Positions 55,157 to 63,925 of a stretch of DNA of 64,000 nt are shown one piece after another. Numbering within the stretch: the first letter of the stretch is position 1; the number at the start of each line of letters is the position of its first letter. The notes under the pieces were generated by a model that saw only the letters and a list, made by a program, of their open reading frames with translations, did no database searches and was not told the DNA's origin. Position numbers and translations under genes: made by a program. The DNA comes from Heliobacterium chlorum (GTDB lineage Bacteria > Bacillota > Desulfitobacteriia > Heliobacteriales > Heliobacteriaceae). The stretch is from contig NZ_JACVHF010000016.1 of assembly GCF_014502795.1 (NCBI RefSeq), positions 23,594-87,593 of the forward strand, written 5' to 3'.

Positions 55157-56335
55157 TTATTTGCCGTTTTCGTTCAGTTTTTCTGGTAGCACCGAACTGC
55201 CGATGTTTGATAAGTTATCTTTGCTTAGTCCTTGAACCGGCTCAGAGGCGGAAACCGGATTGGTCTTATCGAGAGGGTCTTCCGGCTTCGACGCTTCCGG
55301 TTTTAAGTCTGAGGAATCCGTTGTTCCTGAAGAAGGCTCCAGCTTTACCGGTTGATCAGCCGACGGCGTCGTTTTACCGATTTCATCTTTATACTTCTCC
55401 GCTTTTAAGGAGAGGTTTTCGTCTTTGACCGCTTTTTGTATGATTTCCGTGGGATTTCCCCCGGCCGAGGCGATGGCTTTGGTGATCGACGCTTTTTTCA
55501 GATCGTCAGGTTTCACTTTTAGCCCTCGATCTAGCGCCTCTAGATAGATGGCATATTTTCCGACGGATAGCCCCATCTGACCTGCTTGTTCCCGTGATTC
55601 CTTGGGAACCCGGACAATGTGTACCTTGTCGGCGGAGAGTTTTTCCTTTTCCATGGCCGCCCGGGCCGAGACTTGCAGCCTCGTTACGAGGGTTTGGTTC
55701 CCTACAGGTTCCTTGTTTTGTCCGGTGACAGCGATCACGACAGCATTATCTTTTGCAGAAGCGAGATATCCGAGCTTTACCGCCTCGTCAGTGATCAAGG
55801 CCACAGCCTCTTCCACGTGCAATCCCTGGAGTTGCCTTTGAGTCAGCAATTTCTCAGCATCTTGGTTCAGAGAACGGACGGAGATGACTCGATCATTTTC
55901 ATCCAGGCCGAGTTCTATCGATGGATTGATGTCAATAGTGACAAACTTGACCGGTTCTCCATCCTGAAGCATCTTGTTTTCTGCAGCCACATAGGATGGC
56001 AAGGCTTCACTATCAGCGAGTTTCTCAGGGGAGGGATGTAACCCTGTGGTACCTGAGCTAAAGACATTCACCATGAACAGCAATACTGCAGCCACCGCCG
56101 GGAATGCCCACTTCCACGGCGTCATGTACCACTGGCTCCCTTGGCGGGAACGGTGACCTCCAGATGAAGCTCTTCCGTTCTCCTTAAGTTGAGGCTTGTT
56201 GACCGGTGTTAAAAGAATTTCATCACCGATTTGAGGTGCTGGCGGAGAGATGCGTTCGCGCCGGAACTCCCCGCTGGGGGTAAGGACAATCACGTCATTT
56301 CCCTGAATCTCCATTACCACACCGCGTTCGTCCAC
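55157..56335 (-). CDS. rsgI: RsgI-like anti-sigma-I factor
   Basis: Membrane anti-sigma factor of 392 residues. The N-terminal cytoplasmic RsgI domain is VVMEIQGNDVIVLTPSGEFRRERI, a span lies at about 74-92, and the external part starts SYVAAENK...VTIDINPSIELGLDENDRVISVRSLNQDAEKLL, typical of RsgI. Its C-terminal 100 residues are Ser/Pro/Lys-rich without a carbohydrate module. Start GTG, just downstream of sigI. It likely binds SigI and releases it on an extracellular cue. Confidence 0.88.
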   Translation of the reverse strand: MDERGVVMEIQGNDVIVLTPSGEFRRERISPPAPQIGDEILLTPVNKPQLKENGRASSGGHRSRQGSQWYMTPWKWAFPAVAAVLLFMVNVFSSGTTGLHPSPEKLADSEALPSYVAAENKMLQDGEPVKFVTIDINPSIELGLDENDRVISVRSLNQDAEKLLTQRQLQGLHVEEAVALITDEAVKLGYLASAKDNAVVIAVTGQNKEPVGNQTLVTRLQVSARAAMEKEKLSADKVHIVRVPKESREQAGQMGLSVGKYAIYLEALDRGLKVKPDDLKKASITKAIASAGGNPTEIIQKAVKDENLSLKAEKYKDEIGKTTPSADQPVKLEPSSGTTDSSDLKPEASKPEDPLDKTNPVSASEPVQGLSKDNLSNIGSSVLPEKLNENGK

Positions 56336-56393
56336 TTGGCCCTATCCCTCCCAATCTTCTTCAAATTCTATCGCATCGGTCCATAGACAGAGG

Positions 56394-57161
56394 TTATTCC
56401 TTGTCTATGTAACCTTTGAGATGCTCCAGATTCTCCATAAAGATCACGGTCACCGCAATGATGTACTTGCGCTGCCGCTCTAAGGTTTTGCGACTTACAT
56501 CGACATCCCGTTCCAACTCTTTTAGGGGTAAAGAACCTTTTAGTTTCAAGTATTCCCGGTATTGGGGGTTATCAGCGATCATCTTGGCGACCTGAATCGC
56601 CCTACAGCGGGCATCTTCATGTTTCGGCGCCAGATCTACCAGTTCGCTGAAGGAGATGCCATACTCCTGCAACAATCGGTTATAATGGATGATTTCGTCG
56701 CGGCGGTCTGTCGATTCGTTTTCGATCTGATAAGCTTCTTTAGCTTGCCGCACCTCCATCCGGTTGGCTGTATCCTCACCGGATTCATCTTCCGAGTCGT
56801 ATTCAAAAGATGAAAGGGGAATCTCCTTCTGGGACCGCGTCGCTTTACGGAAGTAATCGATCAGCCGCCGACGAATGACCGTTTCGGCAAAAGATAAAAA
56901 TGAAACACACTTTTCGTTCCGGTAACTTGTGATTGCTTCATCAAACGCAATCAAAGCTATACTCGCTTCGTCGTCACTTCCCAAACGGACGTAACGACCG
57001 CTCGTTTGAGAAGTGACCCTCATGATAAAGGGAGTAAATTTTTTAATCAAGGCTTCCCGGGACAATGTATCTCCTTCCTGGGCTCGAACAAGGAGAATCT
57101 CTGGCTCTTGGTGCTTTGATGCGGAGACGATGGTGCTTACAAAGGGCCTCAATTCGTCCAC
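56394..57161 (-). CDS. sigI: RNA polymerase sigma factor SigI
   Basis: SigI-type sigma factor of 255 residues with a sigma-2 region (FIMRVTSQTSGRYVRLGSDDEASIALIAFDEAITSYRNEKCVSFLSFAETVIRRRLIDYFRK) and a C-terminal region 4-like part (LKLKGSLPLKELERDVDVSRKTLERQRKYIIAVTVIF). SigI controls heat or wall-related genes in Bacillus and cellulosome genes in Clostridium thermocellum. It precedes rsgI by 58 nt in the same transcript. The start is GTG 57161, with the ribosome site very close, so the exact start is uncertain. Confidence 0.88.
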   Translation of the reverse strand: MDELRPFVSTIVSASKHQEPEILLVRAQEGDTLSREALIKKFTPFIMRVTSQTSGRYVRLGSDDEASIALIAFDEAITSYRNEKCVSFLSFAETVIRRRLIDYFRKATRSQKEIPLSSFEYDSEDESGEDTANRMEVRQAKEAYQIENESTDRRDEIIHYNRLLQEYGISFSELVDLAPKHEDARCRAIQVAKMIADNPQYREYLKLKGSLPLKELERDVDVSRKTLERQRKYIIAVTVIFMENLEHLKGYIDKE

Positions 57162-57212
57162 CTTCTTTTACTAAATTGTTCGGGTCCAGGATGCAGTTTA
57201 TAGGGGTAAATA

Positions 57213-57437
57213 CTACCTCCGTCCGAAAAGGTTTAACAACAGTGTCAAGATCAGGCTCAAGAGCAAGCTTGAGGCTAAGGGAAAATAGAAAGAAACATTC
57301 CCTTTCTGCCAACTAATATCACCGGGCAGCTTTCCCAAGGAGATGAATTGGCTCAACAACCAGAAGAGGCCGCCAAAAATCAGCAAACCTGCGCCAACCA
57401 TCATCATCCACTTGCCAAAGGAACCTCCATCGATCAC
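57213..57437 (-). CDS. DUF2905 family small membrane protein
   Basis: A 74-residue protein with two hydrophobic spans (MMVGAGLLIFGGLFWLL and FYFPLASSLLLSLILTLLLNLFG) and the DUF2905 linker LGKLPGDISWQKGN. It is usually encoded beside ruvB or queH in Clostridia, as here, 2 nt after queH. Role unknown. Confidence 0.93.
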   Translation of the reverse strand: MIDGGSFGKWMMMVGAGLLIFGGLFWLLSQFISLGKLPGDISWQKGNVSFYFPLASSLLLSLILTLLLNLFGRR

Positions 57438-57439
57438 CG

Positions 57440-57982
57440 CTATTTCCTCCCTTTCGGTCGGTAATACCGATCTTTTTCACTATAGATGCAGCCGCAATAT
57501 GGCTGCCGGTATAATTCCTGTTGCCGGGCCTGCTGTTGTCCTTCTCGGAATCCAGGGCGAAAATCGTAATAGATAAAAGGAACTCCCGCACGTCGCCCTA
57601 TTTCTTCCCCTAGGCGCTTTAACGCTTCATGATCCTGATAGGGGCTGATCAGCAGGGTCGTGCTGAAACCGTCCATTCCGAGTTCCCGGGCTTTTTCGGC
57701 CGTTTTTTGTAATCGTAGTCGGTAGCAAAGGGGGCAACGGCCCGCCGGGTCTGGAGCTACCTGGCGAAGGAACTCCTCTAGTTCATAGTCCCCTTCTACG
57801 ATGAGCGGCAGATCGATCGACTGCGCATACCCCTCTAAAGTCTCCTTACGGCGACGAAACTCTGTATAGGGATGAATGTTCGGATTAAAAAAGTATGCCG
57901 TCACCTCATGCCCCTCCTGCCGAAGTAGATCGAAGGGATAAATGCCACAAGGGGCACAGCAGGTATGCAGCAGTATTTTCAC
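57440..57982 (-). CDS. queH: Epoxyqueuosine reductase QueH
   Basis: Last step of queuosine synthesis in tRNA (epoxyqueuosine to queuosine), a non-cobalamin replacement of QueG. The 180-residue protein has the diagnostic cysteines LHTCCAPCGIYP near the N-terminus, CPLCYRLRL, and YCGCIYSE near the C-terminus, ligands for an Fe-S cluster and a second metal. It lies between ruvB and DUF2905. Start GTG has GAGGTGAG upstream. Confidence 0.94.
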   Translation of the reverse strand: MKILLHTCCAPCGIYPFDLLRQEGHEVTAYFFNPNIHPYTEFRRRKETLEGYAQSIDLPLIVEGDYELEEFLRQVAPDPAGRCPLCYRLRLQKTAEKARELGMDGFSTTLLISPYQDHEALKRLGEEIGRRAGVPFIYYDFRPGFREGQQQARQQELYRQPYCGCIYSEKDRYYRPKGRK

Positions 57983-58068
57983 GCAGGCTCACCTCAGGTG
58001 ACGAATTTGGATTTACGAGTTGATCTCTTTTTGCTCTTTGTTATATGAACGCATTATTTAGGCTCTTT

Positions 58069-59163
58069 TTAGACCTCGGATTCACCCTCAAAGAGTAACC
58101 CCGCTTGTTCTGAAGCACCTTCTTTCGTCCCTGACGCTGTACGAGGATCGAGCAGGGACATTAAGCCTTGTGGGATCGGTAATCTCATGTGCTCACAAGC
58201 GGTCACTGTAGCCATCCTGCCTCGAGGAGTGCGATTTAAAAAGCCTAGCTGCATTAGATAGGGTTCTACCACATCTTCCACCGTATCGACAGACTCACTG
58301 ATGGCTGCTGCCAGCGTCTCTACACCGACAGGACCGCCGGCAAACCTACAGATTAATGCTTCCAGCATGCGCTGGTCTGTCGTGTCGAGCCCCCGTGGGT
58401 CAACTTCTAAGCGGCGCAGCGCTTCTGCTGCCACCTCTTGGTTGATAACTCCATCAGAGAGAACCTGGGCGTAATCGCGAACCCGTTTCAGCAGGCGGTT
58501 GGCGATACGAGGCGTACCGCGGGAACGAAGGGCGATTTCCCGGGCTCCTTCCGGTTGAATACCCACGCCGAGGATCGAAGCGGCACGAGTGATAATATAT
58601 TCTAGCTCATCGGGACGGTAATATTCGAGGCGGTGAATTACGCCGAAACGATCTCGAAGAGGAGAAGTCAGCATACCTGCCCGCGTCGTCGCCCCGACTA
58701 AGGTAAAACGAGGCAGATCGATCCGAATGGAACGGGCCGCAGGTCCCTTACCGATGACGATATCAAGACAAAAATCTTCCATCGCTGGGTACAGCACTTC
58801 TTCTACCGCCCGGTTTAGGCGGTGGATTTCATCGATAAACAGAACATCCATTGGCTGTAGATTCGTCAAAATCGCAGCCAGATCGCCGGGACGTTCAATG
58901 GCTGGTCCCGAAGTGACCCGCAACTGAACCCCCAACTCCTGAGCGATAATCTGAGCTAAGGTTGTTTTTCCCAGACCGGGAGGACCATAGAGGAGCACAT
59001 GGTCCAAAGGCTCCCGTCGGCCCATAGCCGCTTGAATAAAAACAGTCAGATTTTCCTTGAGCTTTTCTTGGCCGATATATTCCCGCAGCGTTCGCGGTCG
59101 CAAACTCCATTCGGCGTCTCCGTCTTCCGTCCGCTTGGCGGCAGTGACAATTCGCTCATCCAT
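58069..59163 (-). CDS. ruvB: Holliday junction branch migration ATPase RuvB
   Basis: AAA+ hexameric motor of 364 residues. Walker A is [18 protein letters not shown], Walker [20 protein letters not shown], sensor 1 LVGATTRAG, and the winged-helix end [13 protein letters not shown]. About 25 extra residues follow the normal C-terminus ([26 protein letters not shown]). It follows ruvA by 14 nt. Confidence 0.97.
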   Translation of the reverse strand: MDERIVTAAKRTEDGDAEWSLRPRTLREYIGQEKLKENLTVFIQAAMGRREPLDHVLLYGPPGLGKTTLAQIIAQELGVQLRVTSGPAIERPGDLAAILTNLQPMDVLFIDEIHRLNRAVEEVLYPAMEDFCLDIVIGKGPAARSIRIDLPRFTLVGATTRAGMLTSPLRDRFGVIHRLEYYRPDELEYIITRAASILGVGIQPEGAREIALRSRGTPRIANRLLKRVRDYAQVLSDGVINQEVAAEALRRLEVDPRGLDTTDQRMLEALICRFAGGPVGVETLAAAISESVDTVEDVVEPYLMQLGFLNRTPRGRMATVTACEHMRLPIPQGLMSLLDPRTASGTKEGASEQAGLLFEGESEV

Positions 59164-59177
59164 TTCGCCCTACCCCC

Positions 59178-59945
59178 TTACTTCGATGCCAAACTCTTCA
59201 AGGCCGCCTTCAACCACATTTCCACGTCAGCCTCCGGTGACACTGAAGGGGCCGCATCGATTAAGGCGTCCCGAGCCTCATTGGAAGAATAGCCTAAGGA
59301 CTGTAGGGCCGAAAAGGCGTCATCGCGGGCGGTCGTTTTCCATAACCGGGACGGAGGCACCGAGGCAGGAGACTTTTTCTTCGAACGGGATTTAGAAGCT
59401 TCCGAAGAATCGGCTGGACTCACCTCAGAAGGTGTTTGTCCCGTTTCCGTCACCGTCGATGTGTCTAGCGTTGCGGTAGCCGCTGTTTCCTCTTCAGCCG
59501 TTTCTTGACGCTCAACGGCGACGCGGACGATTCGCAGCCCCTGTTTCAGCAGCTTGTCCCTCAGTTCAATCACGAGCCGCTGAGCCGTTTTTCGTCCAAT
59601 TCCGGGGATCCGGGTTAATGCCATCACATCTTCTGAGATGATCGCCCGCTGTACATCGGTGGCAGAAAAAGACGAAAGAATCCCCAACCCGACTTTCGGT
59701 CCTATACCGCTCACTTCCAGAAGCAGCCGGAAGAACTCCAGCTCGTCTTCACTCAGAAAACCGTATAGTTGGGCTTGATCCTCTCGCAAATGAAAATACG
59801 TATGAATGAGTACCTCCTCGCCTTCCCGAGGCAAAGAGCCGAAGAGAGTCGCCGGTACGAATACGCGGTACCCGACGCCGGATACATCAACTAATAGGCA
59901 GTCCTCTCCCCGTCCCACGAGGCGGCCACGCAAAAAAGCGATCAT
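59178..59945 (-). CDS. ruvA: Holliday junction DNA-binding protein RuvA with extended linker
   Basis: Four-way junction-binding subunit. ATG 59945 overlaps the ruvC stop and is behind GGGAGGTGG. The 255-residue protein has the N-terminal OB domain (MIAFLRGRLVGRGEDCLLVDVSGVGYRVFV), the helix-hairpin-helix pair (LLEVSGIGPKVGLGIL and LTRIPGIGRKTAQRLVIELRDKL), then a long low-complexity Thr/Ser/Glu/Lys linker (about 145-205), and domain III (DDAFSALQSLGYSSNEARDALIDAA). Typical RuvA is about 200 residues, so the linker is unusually long. Confidence 0.94.
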   Translation of the reverse strand: MIAFLRGRLVGRGEDCLLVDVSGVGYRVFVPATLFGSLPREGEEVLIHTYFHLREDQAQLYGFLSEDELEFFRLLLEVSGIGPKVGLGILSSFSATDVQRAIISEDVMALTRIPGIGRKTAQRLVIELRDKLLKQGLRIVRVAVERQETAEEETAATATLDTSTVTETGQTPSEVSPADSSEASKSRSKKKSPASVPPSRLWKTTARDDAFSALQSLGYSSNEARDALIDAAPSVSPEADVEMWLKAALKSLASK

Positions 59946-60439
59946 CGATAGGCCACCTCCCAAGTCAAACTATGGGCACAGCAGATGGCCACGGCCAGTG
60001 CATCAGCCACATCATCGGGCTTGGGCGTATCCTGCAAGGCCAGCAAGCGGCGAACCATTTCCTGAACTTGACTTTTTTCTGCACGACCATAGCCGACCAC
60101 GGCCTGCTTAACTTGGGCCGGCTTGTATTCATTCACCGGCAACCCAGCCCGGGCCGCCGCCAGCAGAACCGTTCCCCTCGCATGGCCTACGGCGAGAGCT
60201 GTCGTCACATTGCGGCTGAAAAAAAGTTCCTCTACGGCGATAAGTTCTGGTTTGTACTCGGCAATAATCGCTTCGAGGTCATTAAATATTGTCAGAAGCC
60301 GGGATGCCAGGGGGGTATGGGCTGGGGTGCGTATGGCGCCATAGGCGATCGCCGACAGGCGGTTACCACACATCTCGATCAGACCGTAACCACAAATGGC
60401 TGTCCCCGGGTCGATTCCCAGGATGACCAGCTCTGCCAC
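59942..60439 (-). CDS. ruvC: Holliday junction resolvase RuvC
   Basis: Cuts Holliday junctions. The 165-residue protein has the acidic catalytic residues in LGIDPGTAICGYGLI (Asp), VEELFFSRN (Glu), and later KPDDVADALAVAICCAH (two Asp). The start is uncertain: GTG 60439 overlaps GGGAGG, and a slightly later start is possible. It precedes ruvA by an overlap of 4 nt. The operon is bofC, ruvC, ruvA, ruvB, queH, DUF2905. Confidence 0.95.
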   Translation of the reverse strand: MAELVILGIDPGTAICGYGLIEMCGNRLSAIAYGAIRTPAHTPLASRLLTIFNDLEAIIAEYKPELIAVEELFFSRNVTTALAVGHARGTVLLAAARAGLPVNEYKPAQVKQAVVGYGRAEKSQVQEMVRRLLALQDTPKPDDVADALAVAICCAHSLTWEVAYR

Positions 60440-60489
60440 CTCCCTGTGTTATACCCTAAAGGTATTCGACGATGTTCGGAGGATTCCTT

Positions 60490-61116
60490 TTATTTATGAC
60501 TGTTAGATTCGTCCATGCCATCCAGATAGAGGGATATGTCATTTTCAAGCTCCGGTGTCAGCCAGCCTGCTTCGGCCATCCGACGGAGCGGTTCCGGCAG
60601 ACGACTGACTTCTATATTGGTTAGTCGATCAATGCCCCCGTACACCCCCGGAGGACCTACGATGACAGCCACGACACCTTCGGACACACCGAGATGCCGT
60701 TTAGCGCTATCATCGGCGCAAAGGCCCGTCACCGACCGTGAAAAAATAATGTTTCCCGGTCGGAGTTCCCATTGCCAACCCTCTTTCTCCGGATATCGCT
60801 GCATTAACTCCCGAAAAGGTCGACCAGTCCAATCTTCTGGACGATCGAGATTTTCAATCGTCTTGTGTCCACATAATTGATGAGTCGTTTCAACGGTGAT
60901 AGCGACACCCGGAGCAATGGGACGATCGAGGTAGTCTTTTCCAAACCGTTCCTTCCAAGAGCTCTGCCCGTTTACAACCATAAAATCATAGGCGAAAACC
61001 GTCATATACGTCAAGGTAAAAGTCAGGAAATACAGAGAAATTAAGGCCAAAACGGCGAATCTCCAGGAACCTTTCTCACTTTTTTTATATGTGTGAGTCT
61101 CTTGGACAGGGTTCAT
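60490..61116 (-). CDS. bofC: BofC-like protein
   Basis: A 208-residue protein with an N-terminal span (AVLALISLYFLTFTLTYMTVFAYDFMVV) and a periplasm-like or forespore-side domain with ITVETTHQLCGHKTIENL, NIIFSRSVTGLCADDSAKRHLGVSEGVVAVIVGPPGVYGGIDRLTNIEVSRLP. This matches BofC, which in B. subtilis regulates the SpoIVB protease and the sigma-K checkpoint, and which in that organism also sits by ruvA. ATG 61116 (AAGGTG upstream) is chosen over TTG 61122. The family match is moderate. Confidence 0.75.
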   Translation of the reverse strand: MNPVQETHTYKKSEKGSWRFAVLALISLYFLTFTLTYMTVFAYDFMVVNGQSSWKERFGKDYLDRPIAPGVAITVETTHQLCGHKTIENLDRPEDWTGRPFRELMQRYPEKEGWQWELRPGNIIFSRSVTGLCADDSAKRHLGVSEGVVAVIVGPPGVYGGIDRLTNIEVSRLPEPLRRMAEAGWLTPELENDISLYLDGMDESNSHK

Positions 61117-61314
61117 TAGCAATTCACCTTTTTTCTTCGGTACTCAATAGCAAACTTCAACCAGAATTACATTTACTATTCTTTCCCATTCTCAAAAAGG
61201 TGAAACATTCCTTAGATTTTTGATTGAAATAGGTTTATACCTTGACTTTTCCTCAAATTTTTTATATATTCTTATCAAATGGTTGGTGGTTTTAGGCAAG
61301 GAGGCCAAAAATTT

Positions 61315-61785
61315 ATGTATGATGCCGTAGATTGCCGAATTCTTCAGCACCTCCAGCGAAATGGACGAGTCACACAAACTGAATTGGCATCGCTTGTCGG
61401 CCTCTCGTCGCCGGCAGTGGCCGAACGAATCAAAAAGTTGGAGGAAAAAGGGGTCATTCGGGGTTTTCAAGCCCGGTTAAATCCCCAAGCCCTAGACCTC
61501 GGTCTAACAGCATTTGTATCCCTGCGGCTCGATCATCCCAGTTCTTACCAAGCTTTTATCGAACAAGTTGAAAGTTGTCCCTACATAATGGAATGTCATC
61601 GCGTAACAGGCGAAGACGGCTTTTTTTTGAAAATTCGAGTAAAAGACACATTAGAGCTTGAAAATGTTTTGACCACCTACATTCTAACCATTCCCGGTGT
61701 TAGTCACACCCGTACCTCAATTGCACTGGCCACCCCGAAAGAGGAGAGTATTTTACCTCTTCGCGAAGACGATCAGACAGCCTGA
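61315..61785 (+). CDS. Lrp/AsnC-family transcriptional regulator
   Basis: Feast/famine regulator of 156 residues. Winged helix at about 3-50 (DCRILQHLQRNGRVTQTELASLVGLSSPAVAERIKKLEEKGVIRGF) and an ACT-like ligand-binding domain (about 65-145, AFVSLRLDHPSSYQAFIEQVESCPYIMECHRVTGEDGFFLKIRVKD). ATG 61315 follows AAGGAGG. It is one of few plus-strand genes in the area and is divergent from bofC. The ligand (a branched-chain or other amino acid) is unknown. Confidence 0.93.
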   Translation: MYDAVDCRILQHLQRNGRVTQTELASLVGLSSPAVAERIKKLEEKGVIRGFQARLNPQALDLGLTAFVSLRLDHPSSYQAFIEQVESCPYIMECHRVTGEDGFFLKIRVKDTLELENVLTTYILTIPGVSHTRTSIALATPKEESILPLREDDQTA

Positions 61786-61800
61786 TATATCGATTCGAAC

Positions 61801-61831
61801 AAAAAAGGAGCCCCGTAGGGACTCCTTTTTT
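61801..61831. terminator. Terminator between the Lrp and yebC genes
   Basis: Arms AAAAAAGGAG (61801-61810) and CTCCTTTTTT (61822-61831) around a GC-rich inner stem-loop; it can end both converging genes. Confidence 0.9.
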
Positions 61832-61894
61832 GCTTTGTACTTTATGGCGATACAAGTTGTACATGTGCACAGTGCGATTTCTTCCAATTAGAGA

Positions 61895-62662
61895 TTAGCC
61901 TAGCTGCTCCATTAGTTCATCATCAATATCAAAATTGGCATAGGCGTTTTGCACGTCGTCATGCTCTTCCAAAGCGTCCATCAGCTTGAGCAATTTTATT
62001 GCCATATCTTTATCGGTGATTTCCATCGTGTTTTGAGGTACCAGAGTGACTTCAGCAGAGGATATGGGGTACCCGCCATCTTCGATAGCCTGGCGAACTG
62101 TGGACAGTTCATCCGGTGCTGTTAGGACTTCCGCCTCATCCCCATCGATAGCTACATCCAATGCACCCGCTTCGAGGGCTGTCAACATAAACTCTTCCTC
62201 ATCGACGGTTATTCCGCCTGCTTCGAGATCGGTGTTGATACGGATTACACCTTTGGATTCAAAAATCCAGGATACGCAACCGGACTCTCCCAGGTTGCCG
62301 CCGCTCTTAGAGAATAGATGTCGAACTTCTCCAGCGGTGCGGTTACGATTATCGGTCATCGCCTCAATCATAATAGCTACACCGCCGGGACCATATCCCT
62401 CGTAGACGATCTCTTCATAGTTGGCGCCTTCCGTGCCACCCAAGCCTCGTTGAATCGCCCGTTGAATATTGTCGTTAGGCATGTTCACTTCCTTCGCCTT
62501 TTGGATGGCAATCTTCAAGCGAAAATTGTTATTCGGATCGCCCCCGCCCTGGCGAGCGGCAACAATTAATTCACGGCCGACTTTGGTAAAAATCTTACCC
62601 TTTTGTGCATCAACTTTGGCTTTTTTGTGCTTAATATTTGCCCATTTAGAATGACCAGACAT
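61895..62662 (-). CDS. yebC: YebC/PmpR family regulatory/translation protein
   Basis: A 255-residue protein with the YebC signature [49 protein letters not shown] and [42 protein letters not shown]. The family was long annotated as a DNA-binding regulator; recent work links it to translation of proline-rich tracts. ATG has AGGGGGAA upstream. It leads toward the ruvC cluster in many Firmicutes. Confidence 0.96.
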   Translation of the reverse strand: MSGHSKWANIKHKKAKVDAQKGKIFTKVGRELIVAARQGGGDPNNNFRLKIAIQKAKEVNMPNDNIQRAIQRGLGGTEGANYEEIVYEGYGPGGVAIMIEAMTDNRNRTAGEVRHLFSKSGGNLGESGCVSWIFESKGVIRINTDLEAGGITVDEEEFMLTALEAGALDVAIDGDEAEVLTAPDELSTVRQAIEDGGYPISSAEVTLVPQNTMEITDKDMAIKLLKLMDALEEHDDVQNAYANFDIDDELMEQLG

Positions 62663-62708
62663 GTGCTTCCCCCTTATACATTATCCAAATAGGTATTTTA
62701 GCATAAGA

Positions 62709-62906
62709 TTAAAGGTTTGTAATTTCTTCTAGAATGATTTTATGGTCTACCAGTGATAGCTCTATAACGCGAGCTTTCACTATTTTTTGTTGCCCGAATA
62801 TGTTGACCATAGAGACTTGGTTATTTTCAGGGATGAGTTTATCGACCGCCTCTAGAACTAATTCATCATGGCCGTTCCGGCGGATATAGGCATTTGCCTC
62901 ACACAC
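62709..62906 (-). CDS. CooT-family nickel-binding protein
   Basis: A 65-residue cytoplasmic protein starting at GTG 62906 behind GGGAGG, giving MCEANAYIRRNGHDELVLEAVDKLIPENNQVSMVNIFGQQKIVKARVIELSLVDHKIILEEI in short. The MCEA start is the hallmark: Cys2 binds nickel in characterised CooT dimers, which help mature carbon monoxide dehydrogenase. No CODH gene is in the window. It overlaps DUF3842 by 8 nt, so the two form an operon. Confidence 0.85.
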   Translation of the reverse strand: MCEANAYIRRNGHDELVLEAVDKLIPENNQVSMVNIFGQQKIVKARVIELSLVDHKIILEEITNL

Positions 62907-63324
62907 TTTGTTCAACCTCCCATAGCTCTCGAATCCGCTTCACCAAATGATGGACCTGGTGTGGTAAAGGCTCTGACTTGATACCCACGATTTCTATACG
63001 ACACCGGTTGAGCGGGATTAGCATCTTCCTCGCCTTCGACTTTGTAACTGCCTCTGCCATGAAAGGTGTCATTTCCCCCAACATGCTATGGGCAGCGACG
63101 ATGGCAACAGAACCTACGATAATGTCAACATCGGACAAGTTTTGAACCATTGCATTTTCACCGGTAGCGCCGTCATTAGCCCCCGCCTTCATCATCGCCG
63201 CTGTGGCCAATGCATTGGTGCCAAAAGCCCAGATTTCAACCTTGTCGTTAAATTCCTGCCGAAGCTTTTCTACAATATGTTTACCAATGCCTCCACCTTG
63301 GCCGTCTATTACTGCGATACGCAT
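62899..63324 (-). CDS. DUF3842 family protein
   Basis: A 141-residue protein with a Rossmann-like start (MRIAVIDGQGGGIGKHIVEKLRQEF) and ALATAAMMKAGANDGATGENAMV, the DUF3842 pattern of Clostridia. ATG 63324 has AAAGGGCG upstream. It overlaps the CooT gene and is often beside it, so a role in nickel or CODH maturation is inferred. The enzymatic function, if any, is unknown. Confidence 0.85.
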   Translation of the reverse strand: MRIAVIDGQGGGIGKHIVEKLRQEFNDKVEIWAFGTNALATAAMMKAGANDGATGENAMVQNLSDVDIIVGSVAIVAAHSMLGEMTPFMAEAVTKSKARKMLIPLNRCRIEIVGIKSEPLPHQVHHLVKRIRELWEVEQSV

Positions 63325-63511
63325 GAAACGCCCTTTCCATGAGCCGCTTTGCGGCATTTTCATCTTTATTTTAACCGTTCCCCGGTGGTATGAACAACAT
63401 CGCTATTTTCACTTTTCCTTCATCTGATATTCGCCCCAAAAGAGAATCAAATGACAATTATTTTCCATTTAACATACTATGTAGTATGGGATTGCAAAGG
63501 AGGTGAGTTAA

Positions 63512-63676
63512 ATGAGACGTTGCCGTCAAAGGACAGTTCGGGTGATCACTCTGCGCCCGGGCGAGCAGGTGATTATCCGCGCTCGCTGCCGCCGTCGACG
63601 CCGCCGAACCTGTACCCCTTGTACATTTCCTCCTACGAGTCCGGTCGTCCCCGAACCAGAAGAAACCGAATGTTAA
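63512..63676 (+). CDS. 54-residue Arg/Cys-rich peptide
   Basis: Open frame with a strong ribosome site (AAAGGAGGTG, 63496-63505, ATG 63512) and its own terminator. It is very basic: a run of six Arg near residues 27-32, Cys at 4, 26, 34, 37 and 54, and Pro-rich end PTSPVVPEPEETEC. No family recognised. Such Arg/Cys-rich short proteins in spore formers are sometimes coat or nucleoid proteins, but that is only inference. It converges on the 5S gene. Confidence 0.6.
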   Translation: MRRCRQRTVRVITLRPGEQVIIRARCRRRRRRTCTPCTFPPTSPVVPEPEETEC

Positions 63677-63680
63677 AATA

Positions 63681-63723
63681 AAAGCAAAGAACCAATGACA
63701 TTCTATCATTGGTTCTTTGCTTT
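63681..63723. terminator. Bidirectional terminator between the Arg-rich gene and 5S rRNA
   Basis: Perfect 18-bp arms 63681-63698 and 63706-63723 around a 7-nt loop, with A and T tails on both sides. Confidence 0.93.
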
Positions 63724-63724
63724 C

Positions 63725-63841
<117 letters not shown>

Positions 63842-63845
63842 TCTT

Positions 63846-63921
<76 letters not shown>

Positions 63922-63925
63922 ACAT

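Noticed and set aside
60440..60480. LexA box upstream of ruvC (CGAACATCGTCG)
   Set aside because: The half-sites have wrong spacing against the Gram-positive SOS consensus; right half absent.
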